DNA of 64,000 nt from Reticulascus tulasneorum (taxonomy: Eukaryota; Ascomycota; Sordariomycetes; Glomerellales; Reticulascaceae), in NCBI GenBank assembly GCA_001557505.1, contig LSAX01000003.1:1488001-1552000 (forward strand), in the 5' to 3' direction. Below the pieces are notes generated by a model. That model worked only from the letters and a program-made list of their open reading frames with translations. It did not search any database and was not told where the DNA came from. The first letter of the stretch is position 1; each line of letters begins with the position of its first letter. This document shows, piece by piece, positions 24,595 through 34,900 of this stretch. Both the position numbers and the translations under genes were made by a program.

Positions 24595-26088
24595 ATGGAC
24601 TCTCGGCCAAGCCACGTCTCAAGCCCAAGGACACAACCGCACCTGGGATCCCGCCACGGTGATGCGACGACCAAGCAATTCTTCGACCATTCATCTGCTC
24701 AGCGGGTGAATACCGATACGGTCATCGCGAAAGCACTGAAGGAGCAGTATCCTAGCCTACAGCTTGCAATTGCGCCTCAACAAACTTCCAATCTTCTGGC
24801 ATATGCGTCAGCAGGTAATGCAAGCTTTAAGGTATTGGATGAATCCACAGGCTCGCTGCCTTCGTCCATTGAATGGAAAATCTATGCACCGCCTGCAAGA
24901 CGAATTGACGGAAGTGTTGGAGTTCTGCTGAAAAGCATGGTCTTCGGGAAGTTCTTATACAAGTGGAAGGATGAAGAATTCATCGTTTACCTCGTGGACG
25001 GTCGAGATGGGACCCAAGCTTACCCGGAAGTGACGAACTTCTATATCCTCACCTCCGAGATGCATAAGGCTGAGGCCTTGATCACTGCCGCTGGAATCTG
25101 GAGCAACGAACTACACAAGGAAATCTGGGTATTCGATCAAGGCTATTGGCAGAAGAGCGCAGAGCTCTATCACAGCATTGAGAATGCCAGCTGGGAGTCT
25201 GTCATCTTGGACCCGGAGATGAAGAAGTCCATCATCAACGATCACCTCTCCTTCTTCGATTCAAGAGATACTTACCGCAAGCTGTCTGTAGTTTGGCGCC
25301 GTGGGGTGATATTACACGGTGCACCCGGCAATGGGAAAACAATCTCCATCAAGGCGATGATGAATATGCTATACAAGAGAGCGGATCCTATCCCGACGTT
25401 GTATGTGCGTTCATTGACCTCATACGCCGGCCCGGAGTATTCGATCAAGATGATATTTGAAAAGGCGAGACAACTCGCTCCCTGCTATCTCGTGCTCGAA
25501 GATCTCGACACTATCGTATCGGATTTTGTGCGGAGTTACTTCTTGAATGAAGTGGATGGTCTGAAGAACAATGACGGCATTTTCATGGTTGGCAGTACCA
25601 ACCATCTTGACCGACTGGACCCAGGTATTTCGGTATGTTATTCCAGAGCAGAACTGTCAGTTACAGTGCTAACCTCAGACTAGAAACGCCCTTCTCGTTT
25701 CGACAGAAAATACCTCTTTTCTGACCCAAACAACGAAGAGCGTATCGCGTACTGCAAGTTCTGGCAAGGAAAGTTGAAAAGCAACCAAGACATCGACTTT
25801 CCCGACAAGCTTTGCGAAGCGATTGCCGGGATCACGGACAAGTTCAGCTTCGCCTACATGCAGGAGGCGTTTGTGGCCGCGTTGTTGGCCATTGCCCGAG
25901 ATTCGAAGGAAGATAAAAGAGCCCAGGAGGCCCTGACCGTGGACATGGTTGATGGGTGGGTTGGAGTACTTACTTTGGATGATGAGGAGGATGATCTAAA
26001 GAAGTTGATCCTGTGGGTGGAAATCAAGAAGCAGATTGCGATTCTACGCGAGGGCATGGAGAATGAGAAGGGGGAGTTAGCCATTTGA
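24595..26088 (+). CDS. BCS1-type AAA ATPase
   Basis: Two exons, 24595-25632 and 25684-26088 (51-bp intron), give 480 residues. The AAA core has Walker A GAPGNGKT at 242-249, Walker B CYLVLEDLD at about 297-305, a sensor-1 segment STNHLDRLDPGIS and, after the intron, the arginine-finger region RPSRFDRKYLF. The arrangement and the upstream beta-rich domain (ASFKVLD ... FYILTSE ... WVFDQGYW) match the fungal BCS1-like family rather than proteasomal or Cdc48 types. There is no obvious N-terminal membrane helix or mitochondrial presequence, unlike true Bcs1. The function is therefore unknown beyond ATP-driven remodelling. The C-terminus ends in a Glu/Lys-rich helix. Confidence 0.85.
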
Positions 26089-28531
26089 GTGCATAATCTA
26101 TACAGGTCTTTGATCGAAGAGCGCCTGCAAGTGCGGTTACTTGACCATACTCATATATAACATAGGTATGATCAAATAGTAAAGTTTTCCAATTTGTTGA
26201 GCAGGGCTGGAGCGATTAGCCAATCTCCGCTGTGTATGATTTATCATATGTAGAAGAGCAGTCTTGCATACTCTGAAGATGCTGTACCCCATCGTCGCTG
26301 GAGATACTGACGAAATGAGGTGCGGCGAGATGAAGGATGACCCCTGGCTAATAATATCGATGCATTGGTCCTCTCTCGAACATTCACTAAGCTGGCTAGT
26401 AAATATACTCACGCAATGTTTATTATGTACGTTATCCTTCTGGTGTCATTATATTTGCTCATATCTTAAAAGACTTCCCGCTTTGAGGCGACTTGGACGA
26501 GGTCGACTCGAGGGGACACTGTGTGCATACGGACGTGTCCAGTCATTATGTTTACTCCAATCTATTACAAGTCGGTACTACGACTACTCAAACCTCAGCC
26601 CACATGCTAATTGTGTATATGGCTCTGCCGCTCGCCTTCGTTAATTTCTAGCAGCTGTTCAAACCACACCTCATACTTGACATTCCTGCATATCTCCAGA
26701 AATCTAGATAACTGATTGGTCGTCATGTCCCCTGGGATACGAAGCAATCTTCCAGTTTTCTCTTTTTAAAGCTATGCGATGACATGGATGCATCACGGAG
26801 CACGTCACATCCGAGTGTGTTTGGTCGACATGGTGGCAACTCAGTGTAGGCTTGTGGATGTGCAGCAATAGAGAGTGTGATGCTGGGATTAGAATGCAGA
26901 AGGCTAAGCAGTATCCCGGTACATCGTCATGTCTTTATGGCTCTGGCAGATTTTCACGGAGATAGCTTTCTACAAGAGAGTTATACTGTCCGATGGTGTG
27001 TGGTAAAGGCTTCGCAGAGGGGACTTTTCAGCACGGCTGTACGTGAGGCTTCACGGAGGTGACTGTTCAGTGCCGCTAGCACGTGGTCGGTTCACTTGCT
27101 AACTTGCTGCAGGGGAAAGGTTCTGAGAAACCGCGGTACGCTTGCAATATCCGAATTAGTTGTGTAGTCAAAAAAGCCTGCCATTGTGAGCAGGATACGA
27201 GGTCCTTGGCATTCATTATGTTGAAACTGTTGTGTTGGGTCGTGATGTGTTCTGCAGACGTAGGGGAAAAAAAGAGAAGAATGTGCCTCCCGATTTACAT
27301 GAATATATCAGAAGAAAAGTACAAAGAACTTATATTCGTAGTTATGTTCTTTACCTCGAAGTTACTTAAACACGGGGTGAAGACGCTCGAGCTTGTGGCG
27401 CTAGAGAGCAACATCGTGCTTTGAATACGTGACTACTTGCTGCCGCCGCTGCCCTACATAACGATACATTAATCGTCAAACGATTCAAGGATACCCAATT
27501 TTTAGGATTATCTAGTGTTTGGCCTACCATGAGTGGAATCATGAGGTGGGACTTTGAGGGGCCGTTGTTTTCCGCAAGAGTGTTCCAGAACGAGAGCAAC
27601 ATATTCCAGAGCAGCATGGATGGTTCGCCATGACACCTCGTAGGCTGGCGAGTAAGACATTCGAGTGCTACAACACCACAGTTGAGTCGCTATTCAGGAG
27701 CTTCAGCAGGTTATCACAGGGGCTTAACGTACATCCATGGCCCTACATCTTCCATTGTGTGGCAAATGTAGACGGGCCTTCTCGATAGCATCACAGCATC
27801 ACAGCATCGTATCCTAAGTTACTTCATCTTATATCCCTTTGGCTCTGGATGAACCCCACTAGATCGACCAGTGATCATATGGACAGGCTCTGAAACTGTT
27901 CCATACTAAGCACGCCTCATCATCAGAACGACATACATTTTGCTGCCTGTCTAACTAATATTCTGAATAGCCCGACTACTGCGGGTGACAGTATACCTGA
28001 AATGACCAGGATAATACGGAGCGATGGTATATCTGTGGTTCAGCCCTGCATGTTGCAAATACACAGACTTCGGACATGGTGATGCCGTTGTTGATCTGTG
28101 TTACCTACATTCCTACTGTCTTACTTATACGTGCGGCGTGAAAGGTGAAACAAATTTTCACGGCAAGGGTTGCAAGAACATGGGATATCCATGTTGGATT
28201 CTCACGACAAAGTTCGTACGGACCTGGGGAATCTAGTACCTGGTTTAGAGTCTGTGTGATCTTGGTACTGAAACTTTGATGGATTACCCTTGGGCTTTAG
28301 GCATGGCAACTTCTCTGCTGTGGCTAGATTGTCTGTGTTGAAACAGTTGCGTTGATCTGTGCAGGTATAGAGGAGAGCTGGAAAAGAATTGAATAATAAT
28401 AAGGCGTTCAGTTTTATACTTGCTCGCCTTGAAAACCAAGGGTCAGTACGTTAGTTCGCTGGATGCCTTGGTAGAGTACAGTTACGGGCAGTCACAAGAT
28501 GAATATAGGCGGCACTGCAACAACTTCGATT
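26089..28531. other. Gene-poor region, nothing firm
   Basis: 2.4 kb with only short frames lacking family features. An imperfect tandem duplication of about 39 bp (27008-27085) is present, and related words (GTTGAAAC-GTTG) recur near 27220 and 28340, suggesting decayed repeats. Confidence 0.45.
27008..27085. repeat. Imperfect 39-bp tandem duplication
   Basis: Both halves begin GGCTTC(G/A)C and share GAGG, ACT-TTCAG and ACGTG blocks in the same order. Confidence 0.5.
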
Positions 28532-29374
28532 TCATATAGTACAACAACTAAAAAACGACACGCCACAACCCGCCCAGCAACTGCTGGGCGCCCGTGCCCG
28601 AGGGCCGGGCCGGGGCCTCTTCCTCATTGGGGGGGGAGCCTGACCGTCTTGGGGGGGGCTTGACCGACATTGGGGGGATCCTGACCGACATTGGGGGGCA
28701 GAGCCTGACCAACATTGGGGGGGACCTGACCGACATTGGGGAGAGCCTGACCGACATTGGGGGGGAGAGCCTGAACGACATTGGGGGGGAGAGCCTGACC
28801 GACGTTGGGGGAAGCCTGACCGAAGTATTGGGGGGAGCCGCCTGACCGAAGTATTGGGGGGAGCCTGACCGAAGTATTGGGGGGGAGCCGCCTGACCGAA
28901 GTATTGGGGGAGCGCCTGACCGAGGTATGGGGGGGGGCCTGCCTGACCGACGTTGGGGGGAACCGTCTGACCGAAGTATTGGGGGGGAGTCGCCTGGCCG
29001 AAGTATTGGGGGGGGGCCGCTGCCGCCTAATCAGGATTAGTACCGCTTGCGTTCCACTGGACTTGGAGAGATGCCATGGTAAACGTACCGCCTCCGCCGC
29101 CGCCATGGCGGCGTCCAAATCCGCCAAAATGCGGAGCTGTCGCTCCCGCTTCTTTCGAAGCCGCCGCTGCCAAGGATTAGTAATCAGGATCACCGATTGC
29201 CGAGAGATCATGTAATTATAACTTACCAAATTCTCGGCAGGGGCGCCGCCACCACGACCACCTCGGCCACCACGACCACCACCACCACCGCCGCCACCAG
29301 TGTAGTAATTGAAAGCCTAACTCGAGTCAGCTTATTAATCAATACAGAAATATCATACTTATACGTACAGACAT
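28532..29374 (-). CDS. Candidate four-exon gene: RGG-like start, Pro/Gln minisatellite-coded tail
   Basis: Four exons can be placed: 29369-29374 (ATGTCT only), 29227-29316, 29089-29166 and 28532-29026. All three introns are GT-AG (GTACGT, GTAAGT, GTACGT donors) of 52-62 bp, and every exon is in phase 0. The 222-residue product starts MS then AFNYYTGG and a Gly/Arg run (GRGGRGGRGGG), followed by a basic helix (RRLRKKRERQLRILADLDAA). The tail begins with repeats of PPQYFGQ and PPNVGQ and then shifts to other readings of the same DNA repeat. A CAG/CAA-rich leader precedes the ATG. The splice signals and phase argue for a real gene; the repeat is open in all three frames, so the tail is weak evidence. 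No known family recognised. Confidence 0.4.
28626..29017. repeat. G/C-tract minisatellite, about 16 units
   Basis: About sixteen units of 20-28 bp. On the plus strand each is a run of 4-9 G followed by a variant of AGCCTGACCGACATT or GCCTGACCGAAGTATT. Two subtypes (GACATT and GAAGTATT) are grouped, the first at lower and the second at higher coordinates. G-run length varies between units. Most of it is the last exon of the candidate minus-strand gene. Confidence 0.9.
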
Positions 29375-30770
29375 GTTGCTGCTGCTGTTGTTGTTGCTGC
29401 TTCTGCTGGGAGGGAGGGGGAAGGGGGGGGGGGAGGAAACATTGATGAAAAGATTTTTTTTCATATTTATACTAACGTGACTGCTCAATTTTTAAATACA
29501 GATCACCGCCTTCTCGTAAAGGTACCTTGTACATTCCTTTGGCGGGGTGTCGTTGGCAGAAAGCAAGTCCACAAACTGACAGCGCTCAGGTACCTCCTTC
29601 CAGTAGTTGCAGTGTATGAGTACATTATGGCCGGGGCTGTAGTACATCACGTTGCCAGGTAGACCGGTGACTTTCAACGCTTGACCTTGACATGAAGAAT
29701 CAGCGTGTCCTCGGGGCTATCTTAGATAAGGTAGTTCACCATTACGACGTCGTGAAGTTTCCAGACGCAGTCATGCATTGCAAAATCTGCATGGCCGCTA
29801 CTTGCTAGCTTACGAGACATCTCAATGTATATACGTAACAGCTGAGTGATTGTCGCTCAATTAGGATGTGAATTGTGCGTCCCCGCTACTTAAGTCATCT
29901 GTCTTTGGCTGCTTGCCTCATGAGCAGCTGTTATGTATCTCCAACTCTGTGTTCTGGTCAAGAAATAACACATGATCGGCATTACAATGTTAAGAACTAG
30001 CTGATAAGGGCGCCGAACAGCGCTCTCATGCTCCGTGGCTCCATGGCGAGATTTGTAGGGAGAGGGTGACAGTTACTTCGCTCGCGTCTTGATGCCTTGA
30101 ATAGGGAGGAATACGCTCGAATTCTTGTCCCAAGGAGGCGTCCGTCATAAATCTTAGTCAAAACCAGCCACATCGTGAGCTGTAACAGGCATTTGCATTT
30201 CAATACGCGCATATCCACGAAGTATATATGTTCTTCGCTATTGGAGCGGATGATCTACTTATCTGACGGTCTGCCGGATGACTCTGGATGCAGGTCCATA
30301 TTCTTCCTCCCGAAGGACTGTGATGATTGAACATCACCTCTTCTGTGGTGATTATCCCAAGCCCGTCCGACAAAAGGACAATGCCGTGGAGTATCCAATC
30401 AACAAGAGATCGCGTTAATAAAGCAGCATCTTCAACAACAGGAAATAATTGTGACAAGAGACCGGTATCGTGAGTAGTGCACCAACAACAAGGGGAGATG
30501 GTGAAATCTTCACTTAAGACAATTTTTAAATGCTCAATCTCATCTGAAGGTATTCTCTTGTGGAATTACTCACTTTGACCGAGGATGCTCAAGATTAAAA
30601 GCAGCAGGGGGTTTTCAGTTATGTCGTAGCACATTATGCAGTGGTAAATCCGACTCCCCAGCATCGACTGCATCATCGCTTTGATGGACATTCTCTCGCC
30701 ATACCTAGGCTGGACTCCTTTGAGATGGGATTTACTCTTAATATATTGGAACACTTCAAAACATATCACA
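29375..30770. other. Intergenic, simple-sequence start then nothing recognised
   Basis: 29375-29460 has CTG/TTG triplets and G/A runs that would be the leader of the minus-strand gene. No gene, RNA or repeat that can be supported up to the tRNA at 30771. Confidence 0.5.
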
Positions 30771-30777
30771 GCCCGCA

Positions 30778-30942
30778 TGGCGCAGTGGCAGCGCGTCCCC
30801 TCCCAAGTGATCACCCCCCCCCCAATACTTCGGTCAGGCGCTCCCCCCCAATGTCGGTCAGGCTCCCCCCCAATACTCAATTTACTCAATTTACTCAACT
30901 CGATCGCTTGGGAACGAAGGGGAAGGTCCCGGGTTCAAGTCC
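30778..30942 (+). promoter_or_regulatory. RNA polymerase III internal promoter (A and B boxes)
   Basis: TGGCGCAGTGG at 30778-30788 fits the A box and GGTTCAAGTCC at 30932-30942 fits the B box. The insert lengthens their spacing by 111 bp. Confidence 0.75.
30807..30917 (+). repeat. tRNA insert made of the 28.6-29.0 kb minisatellite plus a TTTACTCAA triplet
   Basis: The insert carries C-tract units AATACTTCGGTCAGGCG, AATGTCGGTCAGG and AATACT, the same two subtypes as the minisatellite 2 kb upstream but on the other strand. Then come repeats of CAATTTACT before the 3' helix arm. Confidence 0.85.
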
Positions 30943-30959
30943 CGGTGCGGGCAACTTTC

Positions 30960-30966
30960 TTTTTTT
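30960..30966 (+). terminator. Pol III T-run terminator
   Basis: Seven T residues begin seven bases after the tRNA 3' end. Confidence 0.75.
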
Positions 30967-31920
30967 GGATTTATTTTTGGAGTTGTTCTGGTCTCACTAT
31001 CGAATATCGTGTTGTCTTGGCGGCGAGCTGGTAAAATGGGTCCCTGCCATGCAAGTCGTGTTTGAATCCACCTATCATGGTTAGTAAAAGATGAAATTAA
31101 ACGGCAATGATGTGTGCCAGTAGATCTAATGGGTCTAATAGGAGGCGACCTTGAAACGAATGCCGAGTGCTGTCGCCCTCGTATGGCGTCAGCATCCCTC
31201 CCAGTGAGATATGCGAAACTACATGAGCTACAGAGTTAGAGGAGACGATTCTTTTTATGCAATTTGGTTCAATTACTGGCTCGAAAAGACATAGACATCT
31301 TGTGTCTGTCCATGGTGGAGCCAAGATGTGTTCACACGCGTTGATCACCGCACAGAATCTGCAAACATAATCTCGGGACTTGAGGCGTGGGTGTACTGCA
31401 TTCAGCTCTGCAAGGCGTGCTGGTGACGAATAAAGGATCAGAATCTACTTGGCCAGAGCAACGTAGTCACCGTTGACTAGTCACTCCTCTTCAGCTGGCG
31501 GTCGAGAGATGCTCTTTGGTTAAGCAAAGCAATCATTGGCCTTCTTCTGAAAACTCCTTTGCTTATCTTCATCTGTCTTCCTCTTCTCCTTCAACTGCCA
31601 TGGCTCCTATGCGATCGGAGCATTGAGGAGCGCCAAATTCGACTGCTCGCAGATGATTTTGAGACCTTCCCATATCGATTGGGTTCTTTCTGGGTGTGGC
31701 CGTGGTGATGGGGGTTTTGCCTGTGGTTCCTTCCCTCCCATGTCGACTGTAGCCCCAACCTTTCGTCAATATGTCCCTGTGATCCCCATACCCCTCCACA
31801 ATCCTTTCCACAAGAGTATCTCAAATTGAAGTTCCAAGAAGCCTTCGTTCGTTTGAAAACACCGAAATTCGATGCCCATCGACCATATACACTCATTTAC
31901 ACACTCCAAACGATATCAAA
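30967..31920. other. Intergenic, promoter side of the zinc-finger gene
   Basis: No gene supported. A weak tRNA-like patch lies near 31010-31085 but lacks a proper T loop. The 300 bases before 31921 are C/T-rich, as fungal leaders often are. Confidence 0.5.
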
Positions 31921-34900
31921 ATGCGTTCCACTCGTTCCCAGACCCAATCCTCGGCCGCAGACCTGCTTGTGCGAGAAGGAACCGCTGGACATTCCACTGC
32001 TGTCAATGGGACGAATGTTATCAACAACCAGCAGCGTGTCTCCAAGAGGCAGAAGACTAAAGAGGAGGAGGAGGAGGAGGACGACGACATTTCCGTCCAA
32101 TCTCCAAACGAATTGTCTGATTGTAGCGAGGATTTCTCCGATTTTGAAGACTGGGAATATTGGACAGACGAATTTGAGGAGGAGGATCTTACGGAGGACG
32201 AACTCGATTGCGAAGAGTCCAGCGACGAAGATTCCGAATATGATTCCGAAGAAGAGATCGAAGAAGATGACGATGATTATGGGGAATTTGATCTAGATGG
32301 CGAAGCAGATGAAGGTGCTCAACGTCTCGAGAACGTGCCAGAGCAACCCTTGCCTACGGACGAGAACGAAGACATTGTCACATCGCCCCCTGACCCGTCC
32401 GAGTATTTACTACTAGGCCCAGTCCCGATCATCCAGGCCAATATCGTTCGCTTTCGCAAGATATTCCATCATTTCATCCAGTTTCTCTGCACATGGGCAC
32501 TTACACAAGACGCGGCCAGATGGAAAGCAGGCCCAAGCGACAAGCTTGCGATCAGCAGAGGTTTCCTGTGGTGGTTTCGGAAAGTAAACCCTTTCGAACT
32601 TGCAACCGCCATCATCGAAATGGTCCCTTTGCCCACGCAGTCAATTTTGGGACAGACTTATCTTCGTCCAGAAGATATTTTGAAGTGTCCGGTATTTCCT
32701 ACCCAGTGTAGGCTTTGGGGTGTCTACATTGATCTTGCAACAACATCGCCAGAGGTTACGAACCCCTTTTCACAAGACGAAACTCAGACAGCCGCAGGGG
32801 GTTACGTCGGATCAGGTACAGATCGGATAAAAGGGGTCCGACATCGAATCAATACCCATCTGGCCATCTCAAAACGTCCTTTGAACGACATACCGTTATC
32901 TCTACAAAGGGCTCGTCATTACCAAAGGATCTGTCAAAATGGTACCAACTGCAATTTCCGAGTGCTCCTTTGGGCCCCTATGCTTGAACACTTTGCGCGC
33001 AAGGTCTTACTGGGCGAGGCTCTAATGATGGCATACTTGAATCTGCTCATCAATCCAGCGACCGATGCAGGGCCAACAGAACAACCCTTCTACTCTATAT
33101 TCAACCCCTTGGAAACAGTGGACTTGGTCAATAGTATGCGCGCATATGTCCAGGAAAAAGAGTCCAGCCTGTTGCCGAACTTCCAACATCTGGCGTTGAA
33201 TAGTGCCTGGCCAGTGAAGCAAGGCTACCGCGCGAATAAAAGGCTCTCAATTCAGCATTTGAATTGGGCCAAGAGCCATCCTAATGTTTGCGGAAACCCC
33301 AACTGTGGAAAGGAACGTCCCGCATACGACAAAGGCTGGACCGGTGAGATGGAAGCTTCTCGCTGCAGGATTTGCGCCAGATATCGGGTTGTACACATGG
33401 GTATTGAAAGGCCTCTTGCAGCTTGCCAAAGGAAGTACAGAAATCGGCATCCTGGTGGAACTCCGGCAGAGAAGCTTCTACATGCAGAATGGATCAAGAC
33501 CAATGAAGACGTCTGCGGCAATTGCCGAAAGCCACGCTTCCTCGAAGACGGAAGTCGAAATGGACGCTTCTCGAACGTTTGCGCCGACTCGCGATGTATC
33601 ACATGTGATCACCACAAACGAACTTTTGACGGTGAAGAGCGGCCATCACATCTCTGGCACTTGACAAGCAGGGAGGAAACAAACAAAGCCAAGAAGGCAC
33701 ACCTAAAGTGGATTGAAACCAATCTAGACATTTGTGGCAACTGCAGCATGCCTCGATTTAATGATGATGGAAGTCGAACAACAGACTTCAAAGGCTTCTG
33801 CGAAAGGTCCCGGTGCGCGGCATGTTATCGCTGGAAGCGACTCCATCACTTCGAGGAACGTCCGCAAAAGTATTGGAGAGATCCGACAGTACCTCCCCGG
33901 AAGACCAGACAGGAACACATAGAATGGATCAAGACAAATCGAGACGTATGTGGGAATTGCAAGACACCACGGTTTCGGGAAAACGGCAAAGTAAACGGGG
34001 CGTTCCTTGGGTATTGCGAGGAGGCACGTTGTAGAGCATGTGTAGGCTGGAAACGACAACACGACAACCAAGACCGTCCGCCACACATGTGGCTCATCCC
34101 AACAGAAAGATCCCAAATCACTAGGGCGGAGCACCGAGAATGGTGTGAAAACAACCCAGACGTCTGTGGGAACTGTCAAGCTCCACGGTTCATGGCCAAT
34201 GGAGCTCCAAATGGAAAGTTCTATTATCGCAAGGAGTTCTCCCGGTGCAAAAACTGCCAAAAATGGAAATTGGCCCATGGTGAAGAAGAGCGGCCATCGA
34301 AATATTGGAAGCCGCGGACAGTATCGGCCCAGGTCGCCAGGCAAAACCATGAGCAATGGGCTGAGACCAATGACGACGTGTGCGGCAATTGCAAGACTCC
34401 ACGCTTCCTATCGAACGGAACCCCAACTGGACACTTCTATAACCATATGGAGGACTCGCGTTGTGTGAACTGCTACCGATACAAGGAAGCACATAAAGTC
34501 GAACGTCCAAGTCATCTTTGGAAAACGGTTTCCGCTACGGCGGAAGTGCCGCCGCCGCGGCGTGCTCATAATCGATCCAAAACAACCATGGCAGAGCACA
34601 AAGAATGGGCTAAAACTCATGCAGATGTGTGTGGCAATTGCGGGACTCCACGCTTCCTAGCCGACGGAACTCCAAATGGGTCCTTTTATAAGCACTTGGA
34701 AGACTCGCGTTGCATGAGCTGCTACCGCTGGCCGAAGGCACATAACGGCAACGAGCGTCCAGCGAGACTTTGGAAGGCAGTCTCAACCACGGTGGAAACG
34801 CCGCGTCCTGCTCTTACTCGAGCCAATCCTCGCGCGGCACTTGCCGAGGTCGACGCCAATGCCCTGCCCGAGCAGTCCAATCGGCGAACCAACCGTCGTG

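Larger units (their letters stand above)
30771..30953 (+). tRNA. tRNA gene split by a 111-nt insert, isotype uncertain (Trp CCA or Gly CCC)
   Basis: The two halves, 30771-30806 and 30918-30953, join into a 72-nt cloverleaf. The acceptor stem is GCCCGCA with TGCGGGC, the D stem GCGC/GCGC with loop AGTGGCA, the anticodon stem TCCCC/GGGGA, the variable loop AGGTC, the T stem CCGGG/CCCGG with loop TTCAAGT, and the discriminator is A; all stems pair perfectly. With standard numbering the anticodon is CCA (Trp) with an unusual C33. If the only T is taken as U33, it would be CCC (Gly) with a worse stem. The insert sits at the canonical intron site after position 37. Its ends form a 12-bp helix (30801-30812 with 30902-30913, one G-T pair). 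It may be a true intron enlarged by repeats, or a tRNA broken by an insertion. Confidence 0.7.

Noticed and set aside
28626..29017. CRISPR-like array
   Set aside because: Units are contiguous minisatellite copies without unique spacers, in a eukaryote.
28624..29229. 201-codon single-exon minus-strand frame over the minisatellite
   Set aside because: It reads through two introns that have good splice signals; the four-exon model explains the start better.
31010..31085. Second tRNA-like patch after the split tRNA
   Set aside because: It has A-box and anticodon-like words (CTGCCATG), but the T loop reads TTTGAAT without C56, and the acceptor stem does not pair.
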